This document shows, piece after piece, positions 19,142 to 27,929 of a DNA stretch of 64,000 bases. This DNA is from Fredinandcohnia onubensis (GTDB lineage Bacteria > Bacillota > Bacilli > Bacillales > Bacillaceae_L): the NCBI RefSeq assembly GCF_031181385.1, contig NZ_JAPSKV010000003.1, forward strand, positions 372,001-436,000. The letters run 5' to 3'. Position numbers and translations under genes: made by a program. Below the pieces are notes generated by a model, which saw only the letters and a list, made by a program, of their open reading frames with translations, ran no database searches and had not been told where the DNA came from. Positions within the stretch are counted from its first letter, which is position 1. Every line of letters starts with the position of its first letter.

Positions 19142-19262
19142 CAAAAAAGACCTATACCGTGTTATTGGTAAGGTCTTGCTAACAACGTTATAGTTGCCAA
19201 CAAAGCCGAGAGAATTATTCTCTGTAATGACGACTTTGCTGTTAAAGCTACTCCCCTTAAGG
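19142..19262 (-). ncRNA. yybP-ykoY (Mn2+) riboswitch with terminator
   Basis: On the minus strand the hallmark GGGGAGTAGC occurs at 19256-19247, followed by paired arms and GCAAGACCTTACC. The last part forms the terminator stem GACCTTACC...GGTATAGGTC followed by TTTTTT (19175-19143). This is the known layout of the B. subtilis ykoY/yybP leaders, where Mn2+ binding prevents termination. It precedes yybP. Confidence 0.88.
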
Positions 19263-19323
19263 GTATTAAGTTTAAATATTTGATACTTATATATTAACAT
19301 ATTATCGTTTTTCCAACAACCCT

Positions 19324-19908
19324 TTAATGAAATTGAGAGGGATTATCCTGCTCATATTTGTCTTTAATTTCTTCAAAAATATTAGGTTGTGACTTATCTG
19401 TAGGTTGTTGCTGTTGATTTTGTAGAAGTGGCCCTATCAGTTTTTTAAATTCACCAACTGTTAATGGCTTTGCATCATCCTGTAACTCGTATCCTAATTG
19501 CCCATTAGGCTCTAATGTCACATATTTAACATCCTTAATATTTGTAATTCCATTCTGGCGAAGGCGCATTTCCAATTGATCAACAGTAAATCTCAGTTTT
19601 TTCATATTTTTAATATTTAAATCACCGTTATCTACAATTATTTTCGATTTTCCTGTGACAAACTTCTCAATAAAATTAAACTTTAGTTGCAAGTATTCCA
19701 TTAAAATAAGTGATCCAATGAAGATAGCTGCTACTCCTATTGTTCTCCAAACACTGCTTTCAACTATTGGCTGAATAATAACAGATCCAATCGAGATCAT
19801 TACAACCGTTTGAGCTAAAGTCATTTGAGATATTGATTTTCTACCGGCCACTCTTAGTAGTAAAATACCTGCCATAACCATTAATATTGCCTTCCATACG
19901 AATTCCAT
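19324..19908 (-). CDS. DUF421 family membrane protein (YetF-like)
   Basis: 194 residues with three N-terminal transmembrane helices and a cytosolic domain. AGRKSISQMTLAQTVVMISIGS is the DUF421 signature region (residues about 21-42). The C-terminus is Gln/Pro-rich. ATG at 19908 has GGAAGG upstream; the ORF can be read 6 codons longer without support. Related proteins (YetF, YkjA, YrbG) contribute to spore coat or envelope properties in B. subtilis; role here unknown. A broken relative lies at 27930-28514. Confidence 0.8.
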   Translation of the reverse strand: MEFVWKAILMVMAGILLLRVAGRKSISQMTLAQTVVMISIGSVIIQPIVESSVWRTIGVAAIFIGSLILMEYLQLKFNFIEKFVTGKSKIIVDNGDLNIKNMKKLRFTVDQLEMRLRQNGITNIKDVKYVTLEPNGQLGYELQDDAKPLTVGEFKKLIGPLLQNQQQQPTDKSQPNIFEEIKDKYEQDNPSQFH

Positions 19909-20046
19909 ATAAAAACATCCTTCCATTGCTAATAATTTAAACGAGTTTATCGATTCATTTCCTATTTTTGGACAATAGTAGAAAAATTATTTAGGAAGTC
20001 ACCATGAAATGACTTAGCTTATCAATACAATCATCTAGTTGCACTA

Positions 20047-20077
20047 AAAAAACCTTCCGAAAATGGAAGGTTTTGTT
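20047..20077. terminator. Terminator near the ybaK 3' side
   Basis: AAACCTTCC, loop GAAAAT, GGAAGGTTT followed by TGTTTT; on the opposite strand the stem is followed by a longer T run, fitting ybaK. Confidence 0.75.
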
Positions 20078-20123
20078 TTGAATTAAGTTCTTTAATTTTT
20101 CAAAGACTTGTGTCACGGAAATT

Positions 20124-20609
20124 TTAAGCTTTAATGATATCTACGATACTCCCATTAGTGGAGACTATTAGGTCATCTACTTTTAATTCCACTTGCATCC
20201 CGATTTTACCAGCACTTACAACAATACTTTCAAGATTGTTAGCATGTTCGTCAATAAATGTTGGATACGCTTTTTTCATACCAATCGGGGAACAACCACC
20301 TCTAATGTATCCTGTGAGTTTTTGAATATCCTTAACCGGTATCATCTCTACCTTTTTAACTCCGGATACGGTTGCTGCTTTTTTAAGATCAAGTTCTTCC
20401 TCTACAGGAATCACGAATACAAAGATGTCCTTTGTATTACTGTGGGCTACAAGTGTTTTATAGACTAGTTTTGTGTCGATTCCGACCTTTTTTGCCACAG
20501 AAACTCCGTCAATTTTTCCGTCATTGCTTTCATATGTATAGATTTCATATGGAATCTTTTTAGAATCTAATATTCTCATGACATTTGTCTTTGTATGTCC
20601 CTTTGCCAT
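20124..20609 (-). CDS. ybaK: YbaK/EbsC family Cys-tRNA(Pro)/aminoacyl-tRNA deacylase
   Basis: 161 residues of the YbaK fold. The N-terminal part KTNVMRILDSKKIPYEIYTY, the conserved Lys in VYKTLVA, and GYIRGGCSPIGMKK fit the family. These enzymes clear Cys mis-charged on tRNA-Pro. ATG at 20609 follows GGAGGT. Stands alone between two terminator-like hairpins. Confidence 0.88.
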   Translation of the reverse strand: MAKGHTKTNVMRILDSKKIPYEIYTYESNDGKIDGVSVAKKVGIDTKLVYKTLVAHSNTKDIFVFVIPVEEELDLKKAATVSGVKKVEMIPVKDIQKLTGYIRGGCSPIGMKKAYPTFIDEHANNLESIVVSAGKIGMQVELKVDDLIVSTNGSIVDIIKA

Positions 20610-20682
20610 TGTGTGACCTCCAATTATTTATATGTAGGTTGGAAAAGCAATGCATATACTTGCATAGCTTTTCCTGAATATT

Positions 20683-21201
20683 TTACCAACCTTTCCTTTT
20701 AGACAATGTTGTTATATGTGCAAGATGATGATTGCCATGCCAAGCGCAGAATCCTAGAAATACACCTAGTTTCATTTCGCCACCTTCTGGATGAACATAG
20801 GTCAGTTGGAATTCGTCCTTTGCAAAGTTTTGTAAAAGAGTCACCCAGCGCTTGTGAACGCCCTCGATAATTGCTAAAGAAGCATCAACTGGTAGAGTCG
20901 AATCTGCAAGCTTTGCCCATTCAGCCTCGTCATACGGTTTAATAACTGGATTATTTTCTGTTGCTGCTAATTTAAAACGAATATAAGAGTTCATCGATGC
21001 ATCTGCAATATGGTGAACTACCTGACGAAGTGTCCATCCGCCTTCTCGATATGGTGTATCAAGCTGTTGATCTGTTAAATCCTTCACTGCCTCCCTTACT
21101 AATGAAGGTAATTTCTCAATCTCATTAATCCAATTGGTGACTAATTCCCCTGTTAAATCACCCTGAAGATGGAATTCTCCTATCGGATAACGTTCATCCA
21201 T
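20683..21201 (-). CDS. YfiT-like bacillithiol transferase / DinB superfamily
   Basis: 172 residues. QVVHHIADASMNSYIRFKLA and the C-terminal WHGNHHLAHIT give the three-His metal site of the DinB/YfiT fold. In B. subtilis YfiT is annotated as a putative metal-dependent hydrolase or bacillithiol transferase. ATG at 21201 follows AGGAGG; the longer ATG at 21240 starts before that Shine-Dalgarno. Confidence 0.85.
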   Translation of the reverse strand: MDERYPIGEFHLQGDLTGELVTNWINEIEKLPSLVREAVKDLTDQQLDTPYREGGWTLRQVVHHIADASMNSYIRFKLAATENNPVIKPYDEAEWAKLADSTLPVDASLAIIEGVHKRWVTLLQNFAKDEFQLTYVHPEGGEMKLGVFLGFCAWHGNHHLAHITTLSKRKGW

Positions 21202-21337
21202 CCTTATTCCCCTCCTAAAAATTCGAAATATTTTAGACATACATTCATTTTAACAAAAACCTAGAATTATTTCTGCAACACATACTTAAAGAGTTTTGTT
21301 GGAGATTAAGGTATATAGGTTTAAAGGAGGATGTTGT

Positions 21338-22585
21338 ATGATTCGTTATATCATAATGGCACTTTGTTTATTTTTGTTGTTAGGCCCAATCTCTATATTT
21401 GCAGAAAACCAAGAATCTATAAAAGCAAGTTTTATACGAAATGGTGATGTTTGGTTATTAATAAACGACAAAGAAATTCAAATTACTACTTCAAAAAACA
21501 TATACTCAAAGCCCTCTTGGTCCCGAGATGGCAAGTGGATCTTATATCAACTCTCTACACCTTCAGAGTTTGAAAAGGATCAACAACAATCAGAGATATG
21601 GGCTTATCATGTAGAAACTGGTGAGAAAAAGAAACTATTCTATGATGGATATGCACCAACCTGGTCTCCAACGAAAAATGTGGTAGCTTTTAATGCTAGT
21701 GGAATCCTGGATATCTCTGATTTTATCCGTTTCTATAATATTGCAACAGGTGTGCATGGCTTCACTTGGCTTCCGGATGGAAGTGGCTTCCTCCTCTCAT
21801 CCTCAGGCGTGTTGCAGCCAGACGGATGGACAAGCGCGACACTTTATACAAAAAAGGTGAATGATAATTACAATGACATTGCTTTATACGGTGGAGTGGA
21901 ACGTTTTTTTCAACTTCCGCGAGAAGCTGGCACAACGAAAGAAAATAAATTAATTGCCGTGTATGCGGATCATTTTGAATACTCCCCAAGTAAAAAATGG
22001 ATCTCGTTTATCGTTTCTCCTACTGCATCTTGGTCAATGGACAGCAATATGCTTTGCGTAATTGATAGCAACGGCGAAAATTTTGAAGTATTGGATGAGG
22101 TCATTTTTGAAGTAGGAAAACCGAAATGGTCCCCAAGTGCAGATACACTTGCGTATATTGCGGGTGGCCGAAGAATCGTCTTTGGCTTTAAAAACAAAGA
22201 TTTAAAGGTTCGGGAAATGCCAGTTTCAAGTACGTATACTCCTACAGACTATGCAGAATTAGATTTTGATTGGGTATCAGACGAATCGATTGTTGTCTCT
22301 CGAATCCACGAACAGGAATGGACTAATGATTTTAACAAGCACCCCCGTCCTTATCTTGTTCGAATTGATTTAAAAGAAAATAATCAAACAAAAATAACAG
22401 ACCCTCCAAATGGTTTTGGAGACTTTAGTCCACAATTTGTGCCTTCTATTAATAAATTGGTATGGACTCGGGGCGCATCTATCCTTGATCATAAAAGAAC
22501 ACTTTGGAAGGCAAATCCTGATGGAACTGATGCTAAGGAATGGATTCAGGATATAGATGAAATTGTATTTTACAACGGTGAATAG
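21338..22585 (+). CDS. Secreted TolB-like beta-propeller protein
   Basis: 415 residues with a clear signal peptide (ICYS-like hydrophobic stretch ending PISIFAENQ, cleavage near residue 24). The mature protein repeats WSRDGKWILY, WSPTKNVVAF, SPSKKWISFI, WSPSADTLAYI, the PD40/TolB blade pattern, giving a six- or seven-bladed propeller. No catalytic residues are apparent. ATG at 21338 has AAAGGAGG 7 nt upstream. Role unknown; likely extracellular or wall-bound binding. Confidence 0.78.
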   Translation: MIRYIIMALCLFLLLGPISIFAENQESIKASFIRNGDVWLLINDKEIQITTSKNIYSKPSWSRDGKWILYQLSTPSEFEKDQQQSEIWAYHVETGEKKKLFYDGYAPTWSPTKNVVAFNASGILDISDFIRFYNIATGVHGFTWLPDGSGFLLSSSGVLQPDGWTSATLYTKKVNDNYNDIALYGGVERFFQLPREAGTTKENKLIAVYADHFEYSPSKKWISFIVSPTASWSMDSNMLCVIDSNGENFEVLDEVIFEVGKPKWSPSADTLAYIAGGRRIVFGFKNKDLKVREMPVSSTYTPTDYAELDFDWVSDESIVVSRIHEQEWTNDFNKHPRPYLVRIDLKENNQTKITDPPNGFGDFSPQFVPSINKLVWTRGASILDHKRTLWKANPDGTDAKEWIQDIDEIVFYNGE

Positions 22586-22614
22586 GCGAATCTAGCAGGA
22601 TTCGCCTATTTATA
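22582..22614. terminator. Terminator between the TolB-like gene and yjbQ
   Basis: ATAGGCGAATC, short loop, GATTCGCCTAT. Located at the convergent ends of the two genes. Confidence 0.75.
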
Positions 22615-23005
22615 TGATTTTTACATAAAAGGTACGTGTTCTTGGACCATCAAACTCACAAAAATAGATGCCTTGCCATGTACCTAATAGTAAACGTCCT
22701 TCTGTCACAATTACGTGTTGTGATGCCCCGACAGTACTTGCCTTCATATGAGCGGCGGTGTTTCCTTCCATATGATAGTCTAGCTCATGATGCCATGGGT
22801 AGACTTCATCGAAACGACGTAACATATCCCGTTTCACATCAGGGTCTGCATTTTCATTTATTGTTATTCCAGCTGTAGTATGGGGGCAATATACGACCAC
22901 TACGCACCCTTTCATTCCACTTTGATCAACTACGTCTTGAACTTTGTCAGTTACATCAATCATTTGGTCACGCTTATTTGTTTGTATAGTGAACTTTTGC
23001 AGCAT
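22610..23005 (-). CDS. yjbQ: YjbQ/UPF0047 family protein
   Basis: 131 residues. [35 protein letters not shown] and [11 protein letters not shown] are the diagnostic UPF0047 motifs with conserved His and Asp. Members have weak thiamine-phosphate synthase activity; the physiological role is unsettled. ATG at 23005 has GGAGA upstream. Full length. Confidence 0.9.
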   Translation of the reverse strand: MLQKFTIQTNKRDQMIDVTDKVQDVVDQSGMKGCVVVVYCPHTTAGITINENADPDVKRDMLRRFDEVYPWHHELDYHMEGNTAAHMKASTVGASQHVIVTEGRLLLGTWQGIYFCEFDGPRTRTFYVKII

Positions 23006-23028
23006 GATTAATTTGTCTCCTTCAATAA

Positions 23029-23232
23029 TTATCCAAAGAATAAATCAATTATGTTTGATGTTTTCGAAGAATCCTTGTTATAAAATTCAGAGTATCCGCA
23101 ATTCTTACAAAATACCACAGTAAAACGATTATTTTGGATATCTAGCATTTTTGTAATCCCTGAACCTGTCATCGAAACATCCTTTGTCCCCGCATTCGTA
23201 CTTCCACATTTAACGCAGCCTTTACCTTGCAT
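23029..23232 (-). CDS. Small zinc-ribbon protein (COG3478/YpzJ-like)
   Basis: 67 residues. CVKC at residues 6-9 and CKNC at about 42-45 form a four-Cys zinc ribbon; the middle is beta-rich. Often annotated as predicted nucleic-acid-binding. Directly upstream of yjbQ on the same strand (23 nt gap), so probably co-transcribed. Confidence 0.75.
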   Translation of the reverse strand: MQGKGCVKCGSTNAGTKDVSMTGSGITKMLDIQNNRFTVVFCKNCGYSEFYNKDSSKTSNIIDLFFG

Positions 23233-23289
23233 AAAATCCCCTCCATTAAGTACTAATAGTATTGTTTACGGATACATGGGAAAATAGTT

Positions 23290-24186
23290 TCAAGATTTTT
23301 TATTTTTTATTTGTGCAAGAGCTTGGTCAATTGTAGGATAGCTAAAAGTAAAACCTTCTTTTACGAGACGTTCTGGAATAACCCATCTACTTTTTAAAAT
23401 TAGTTCCGTTTCCGTTCTAATGAAAATCGCACCAAGTTCAAGAAGCCAAGCTGGTGCAGGCAAGTCTAGTCTCCGATTAAAAGCTCTTTTAAGAGCATTC
23501 ATCAACTCACGATTTGTAATGGGGTTCGGTGTTGAACAGTTAAATACTCCAGATAAGTGGTTGTGGTCGTGAATGTAAAGAATGATATTGAACAAATCCT
23601 CAATATGAATCCAACTGAATTTTTGAGTCCCAGGCCCCTGAATTCCACCTAGTCCAAAGTGAACTAAGTTTTTATAAGGAATCATTACCCCTCCATCTGA
23701 ACCAAGGACGATTGAAATACGTAGAGCTACTAGCCTTGTTTTCGGTAATGTAAAGGAAAAAAAGGCCTCCTCCCACCTTTTCGCTACCTCTACTGAGAAA
23801 CCAGTTCCAATTTCACCGTTTTCCTCGGTCATCGGTCTGTCTTCCGCGTGGCGATAGATTGTAGCTGTACTAGAATTAATCCATAAGGCCGGTGGATTGT
23901 TACATTTTTTTATTGCATCCCCCAATAGTTTTGTCGTTTCTGTTCGTGAATTGAGAATTTCTTGTCTGTTTTTCTCATTGTATCTGCAATTGACTGACTT
24001 TCCAGCAAGGTTAATCAGCATTTCAGCATCCTCTAATGCTTGTATAATACCTCTTTTATCGTTCCAAGTTATGTTTGGTGTATTTCTAGAAATAACTTTA
24101 ACGTCATAACCAAGTTCAGTGAATTTTTTATAAAAATAAGTACCCACAAACCCGGTACCACCCGCAAGGACGATCTTCTTTTTCAT
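23290..24186 (-). CDS. yfhF: TIGR01777-type NAD(P)-dependent epimerase (YfhF-like)
   Basis: 298 residues, atypical SDR. Rossmann motif GGTGFVGTYF at residues 9-18, INLAGKSVNCRY, WINSSTATIYRH with the Tyr of the active site, and the C-terminal DUF1731 segment with VIPERLVKEGFTFSYP. Matches the B. subtilis YfhF family; the substrate is unknown. ATG at 24186 with GGGGATGGAG upstream. Confidence 0.85.
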   Translation of the reverse strand: MKKKIVLAGGTGFVGTYFYKKFTELGYDVKVISRNTPNITWNDKRGIIQALEDAEMLINLAGKSVNCRYNEKNRQEILNSRTETTKLLGDAIKKCNNPPALWINSSTATIYRHAEDRPMTEENGEIGTGFSVEVAKRWEEAFFSFTLPKTRLVALRISIVLGSDGGVMIPYKNLVHFGLGGIQGPGTQKFSWIHIEDLFNIILYIHDHNHLSGVFNCSTPNPITNRELMNALKRAFNRRLDLPAPAWLLELGAIFIRTETELILKSRWVIPERLVKEGFTFSYPTIDQALAQIKNKKS

Positions 24187-24324
24187 AGCTCCATCCCCTT
24201 TTCTTTATGTATAAATAGTTTACCATTTTCTGGTGCTGGTTGCTTTTATATTTATTGCATGAAGAACATAACTAAAGCAACATTAATAAGTTAAGTACTT
24301 AAATCAATATCCTATTCAATAACC

Positions 24325-24352
24325 AAAACAGGCACCCAACCTGGGTGCCTGC
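24325..24352 (-). terminator. Terminator after ribU
   Basis: On the minus strand CAGGCACCCA, loop GGT, TGGGTGCCTG and TTTTGG. It ends 13 nt after the ribU stop. Confidence 0.8.
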
Positions 24353-24364
24353 CTTTACAGAACT

Positions 24365-24940
24365 CTATATTGATGATGCTTGTTTATTAATCCACGGATG
24401 TAAGCGAGTATACAACAGCATGAAGATTGTTGCCACAATCAATCCTTTTAATAAGTTAAACGGTAATATCGCGTAAACCACCATTTTGAGTGTTTCTGGT
24501 GATGACATCGCCGGGATATTCAAGAAAAAGTTGAATGCCGGTAAGAAGACATAATAGTTAAGAACACTCATGATGATGGCCATCATGGCTGTGCCGCCAA
24601 TTAATCCGATAGTTAAGCCTAATTTTGTTTTTAATAGTTTAAAAATGTAGTAGGTTGTTAGAACAAATATAATCCCTGCTACAAAGTTTGAGATGTGACC
24701 GACGGGTACACCTGTTTCACTGCCGGTAATAAAATAATCAATCATGTTTTTGAATAATTCAACTAAGATACCGGCCATCGGTCCAAAAATAAGTGCTGCT
24801 AGTAATGCTGGAACATCACTAAAGTCGACGTTCAAGAAGCTTGGGAATGTTGGCAATGGAAAATTGAAGAACATGAGGATGTACGAAATCGTACTCAACA
24901 TTGCAATTGCCACAAATTGACGTAAAGGTATTTTTTTCAT
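24365..24940 (-). CDS. ribU: RibU, riboflavin ECF-transporter S component
   Basis: 191 residues with about six transmembrane helices. It binds riboflavin and works with the shared EcfA/EcfT energising module encoded elsewhere. LPTFPSFLNVDFSDVPALLA and GPMAGILVELFKNMIDY are the family substrate-binding helices. ATG at 24940 follows AGGAGAGGAAAG; a longer start at 24976 lacks a Shine-Dalgarno. Preceded by an FMN riboswitch, which confirms the vitamin. Confidence 0.92.
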   Translation of the reverse strand: MKKIPLRQFVAIAMLSTISYILMFFNFPLPTFPSFLNVDFSDVPALLAALIFGPMAGILVELFKNMIDYFITGSETGVPVGHISNFVAGIIFVLTTYYIFKLLKTKLGLTIGLIGGTAMMAIIMSVLNYYVFLPAFNFFLNIPAMSSPETLKMVVYAILPFNLLKGLIVATIFMLLYTRLHPWINKQASSI

Positions 24941-25012
24941 TTTTCTTTCCTCTCCTCTTTTGTCGATCCACCTCAAAAGAAGAAAGGTTCAGCTTGTTAA
25001 GTCATACCCAAA

Positions 25013-25047
25013 TAAAAACCCCCAAGAATAGTTTCTTGAGGGAGTTA
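25013..25047 (-). terminator. Expression-platform terminator of the FMN riboswitch
   Basis: On the minus strand CCCTCAAGAA, short loop, TTCTTGGGGG, TTTTTAT. It lies between the aptamer and ribU, as expected for transcription attenuation when FMN is abundant. Confidence 0.85.
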
Positions 25048-25105
25048 ATGTACAGGCATGCTTAATAAACGTTCAAAACGTAAAAATTTTTGAACGCGCA
25101 GAACC

Positions 25106-25232
25106 TCCATCTTCTCCCATCCAGACTATACTGTCGGCTTTGGAATTGAACCAAATCCTGCCTTGCGGCTCGCGGGCTTAGAGAATAATCTCATCACCGC
25201 CGGTCGGGATTTTCACCCAGCCCCGAAGATAG
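25106..25232 (-). ncRNA. FMN riboswitch (RFN element)
   Basis: On the minus strand the aptamer reads CTTCGGGGCTGGGTGAAAAT, then CCCGACCGGCGG, AGCCCGCGAGCC, and GACAGTATAGTCTGGATGGG at the closing end; these are the diagnostic RFN blocks. It controls ribU through the downstream terminator. Confidence 0.96.
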
Positions 25233-25344
25233 ATCATTATTTAATTACACATTAGATTGTATCAAGTTTATAGATTATTGTGAAGCAATTTGCTTCTAAT
25301 CGCCCAATCATTATAAAAGTATCCTGTTTCTTGAGCAAAGGCAC

Positions 25345-26346
25345 TTACTCTCCATCTACAACTTCTTTTAATATCTCAAAAGATCGTTTTTGTTTTTGCG
25401 GATCATAGATGTATGAAACTGCCATTAATTCATCGACATTATATTTTTCTTGGAAGCTTGTTAATTGGTTCCGGATGGCATCTTTGCTTCCTAATAATGT
25501 AACACTGGACATAGAAGTTGCCATTTCTTTTTCAGGCTGATTCCAAAGTTCATCCATGTTATCAACGGGTGGCTGTAATGGGGTTTGTGTACCACGAACA
25601 ACATTTAGAAAAAATTGTTGCATGGTTGTTAGTTCCCGTTTAGCCTCTTCATCGGTTTCTGTTGCAATTACATTTAGGCAAACCATCATGTATGGTGAGC
25701 TTAAATATTCCGATGGTTCAAAACGTTTGCGGTAAATGGAAATAGCTTCTTCCATGAACCGGGGTGCAAAATGTGATGCAAATACATATGGAAGTCCTAA
25801 TTTAGCAGCCAAATATGCTGAATCCGTTGAGGAACCAAGAATATATATTGGTACATTTGTACCAACTCCCGGATAAGCTTTTACATAGCCTTGTTTCTCC
25901 ATTGGTCCAAAGTACGTGAGCAAGGCATTTACATCATTAGGGAACGTATAGACAGAATCATTATGTGAGCGTCTTAAAGCACTTGCGGTCATCATGTCCG
26001 TTCCTGGTGCACGGCCAATCCCTAAATCAAGACGGTCTGGATAAATGGTCGCCATTGTTCCAAATTGTTCAGCCACAACAAGTGGTGAATGGTTTGGAAG
26101 CATGACGCCCCCTGATCCAACCCGAATTTTTTTGGTATGTTCTAATGTATGTTTTATTAAAATTGGAGTTGCTGAACTAACGAGTGTTGGTGAGTTGTGG
26201 TGTTCAGCAATCCAATAACGTGTGTATCCCATTTCTTCTGTTGCTTGGGCTAGGTCAACCATGGCATTGATTGCGTCTTTCCCATTTTCTCCCTTGCGAA
26301 TTGGAGCAAGGTTTAGAACGGAGACTGGTATATTTATATTTGTCAT
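25345..26346 (-). CDS. LLM-class flavin-dependent oxidoreductase (second copy)
   Basis: 333 residues, luciferase-like fold. [32 protein letters not shown] and [21 protein letters not shown] are family motifs; the last block is typical of the MsnO8-like and alkanal monooxygenase-like group. ATG at 26346 follows GAAGGG. It lies upstream of the FMN riboswitch on the same strand and is divergent from the Nramp-like gene. Substrate unknown. Confidence 0.85.
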   Translation of the reverse strand: MTNINIPVSVLNLAPIRKGENGKDAINAMVDLAQATEEMGYTRYWIAEHHNSPTLVSSATPILIKHTLEHTKKIRVGSGGVMLPNHSPLVVAEQFGTMATIYPDRLDLGIGRAPGTDMMTASALRRSHNDSVYTFPNDVNALLTYFGPMEKQGYVKAYPGVGTNVPIYILGSSTDSAYLAAKLGLPYVFASHFAPRFMEEAISIYRKRFEPSEYLSSPYMMVCLNVIATETDEEAKRELTTMQQFFLNVVRGTQTPLQPPVDNMDELWNQPEKEMATSMSSVTLLGSKDAIRNQLTSFQEKYNVDELMAVSYIYDPQKQKRSFEILKEVVDGE

Positions 26347-26426
26347 TTCACGAATCCCTTCTTCCATTTTTCTTCAGTCCTATTTTATCAATTGAAAGGA
26401 AAGAAACAAACTTTCCTGCTTGAGTC

Positions 26427-26444
26427 AATATTCCTAGGAATATT
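26427..26444. promoter_or_regulatory. Perfect 18-bp palindrome in a divergent intergenic region
   Basis: AATATTCCTAGGAATATT equals its own reverse complement. It lies 81 bp before the LLM start and 99 bp before the Nramp-like start, a typical operator position. The binding protein is unknown and no regulator gene is adjacent. Confidence 0.5.
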
Positions 26445-26542
26445 CAGACCATTGGAATCAAGTTTATTTAACTAGTGTGTGATAAAATTTTAAACTATAG
26501 AATTATTGCAATAATCAAATAACATTACAAAGGGGGCACTTC

Positions 26543-27799
26543 ATGTCAAATCTAAATCTTAATACGCAAATACAGGCACCTACGAGTTATAAAAAGAAAA
26601 TAGCGATGATTGGCCCAGGTTTTGTTGCAGCGGCAACCGGCGTAGGAACCGGTGATTTGGTAGCAGCGTTGGTTGCAGGAGCAGGCTTTGGCTTAGTATT
26701 TGTTTGGGCAATTATTCTTGGTTCTATTTTTAAATATTTTCTAAATGAAGGTGTGGGTCGTCTGCACCTTGGTACAGGTAAAACAATCATCGAAGGCTGG
26801 CAGCAAATGGGAAAATGGGCCACTGGTTATTTCGGTGTTTACTCTGTTATTTGGGGATTTGTGTATGGAGCTGCGGCAACATCTGCCTGTGCTTTGGCCA
26901 TGAGCGCGATGTTCCCCGTTCTTCCCTTTTGGGCATGGGCTGTTATTCACGCAATTGTAGGCTTCCTCCTCATTTGGAGTGGTCGTTATCTCCTATTTGA
27001 AAAAGTAATGATGTTTCTAATTGGTCTAATGTTTGTTTCAGTAGTTGGTTCTGCAATGTTATTCCTTCCTAACATGGGTGATTTATTAAAGGGGTTTGTC
27101 CCAACTGTTCCAAAAGGTTCCTTCATGCTTACACTCGGACTAATTGGTGGTGTTGGTGGAACAATCACGATGGCTTCGTATGGTTATTGGTTAAGAGAAA
27201 AAGGCTGGAAAGGAAAAGAGTGGATTCCGATGATGAGGTTAGACGCAAAGGCGGCCTATTTTATGACTGCGTTGTTCACTCTTTCTCTATTAATAGTAGG
27301 AAGTCAGTTTATCTATGGTAGTGGAATAGAAATTCAGGGAGAGCAAGGGTTATATCAATTATCTGAAATGATTGGCGATAAATTTGGTAGCATTTTCAAA
27401 CAGCTCTTCTTAATTGGATTTTGGGCTGCGGCATTTTCCTCTCTTTTAGGAGTTTGGAATGGGGTTCCTTATCTATTTGCAGATTTTGTGCGACTAATGA
27501 AAAAAGAATATAGTCGATCAGTTACTGAAAGAGATCCAGCATATCGTGCTTATTTAGCATGGTTAACCTTCCCTCCTATGCTTCTTTTATTTTTTGGTAA
27601 ACCAGTTGAATTAATAATTTTGTACGGTGCGCTTGGTGCTCTGTTTATGCCATTTTTATCAATAAGTTTATTGTGGTTGCTTAATTCCAAGCGTGTTGGA
27701 AAAGAGTATAGAAATAATTTATTATCTAACATTGTATTGGTAGCATGTTTGATCCTGTTTGTGATTTTATCATTTCAACAAATGGTTGGACTATTCTAA
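26543..27799 (+). CDS. Nramp-superfamily transporter lacking canonical metal motifs
   Basis: 418 residues, about eleven transmembrane helices. The N-terminal helix reads MIGPGFVAAATGVGTGDLVA: the GPGF start is as in Nramp, but the DPGN metal motif is replaced by GTGD. Helix 6 has GGTITMASYGYW in place of the MPH motif. It is therefore Nramp-related but probably does not coordinate divalent transition metals in the usual way. ATG at 26543 follows AAAGGGGG. Own terminator downstream. Confidence 0.8.
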   Translation: MSNLNLNTQIQAPTSYKKKIAMIGPGFVAAATGVGTGDLVAALVAGAGFGLVFVWAIILGSIFKYFLNEGVGRLHLGTGKTIIEGWQQMGKWATGYFGVYSVIWGFVYGAAATSACALAMSAMFPVLPFWAWAVIHAIVGFLLIWSGRYLLFEKVMMFLIGLMFVSVVGSAMLFLPNMGDLLKGFVPTVPKGSFMLTLGLIGGVGGTITMASYGYWLREKGWKGKEWIPMMRLDAKAAYFMTALFTLSLLIVGSQFIYGSGIEIQGEQGLYQLSEMIGDKFGSIFKQLFLIGFWAAAFSSLLGVWNGVPYLFADFVRLMKKEYSRSVTERDPAYRAYLAWLTFPPMLLLFFGKPVELIILYGALGALFMPFLSISLLWLLNSKRVGKEYRNNLLSNIVLVACLILFVILSFQQMVGLF

Positions 27800-27808
27800 A
27801 GCATATTA

Positions 27809-27846
27809 AACACTTTCTATTCGCAACGATAGAAAGTGTTTTTTTT
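27809..27846 (+). terminator. Terminator after the Nramp-like gene
   Basis: AACACTTTCTA, loop, TAGAAAGTGTT and a run of eight Ts. Confidence 0.88.
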
Positions 27847-27929
27847 GCTATGCTAAAGATTGCAAAGTTTAATAGTAATAATCTAATTAGTACACTAACT
27901 AGGAAAAATTAGGTTAAGGTGAAATAGTT

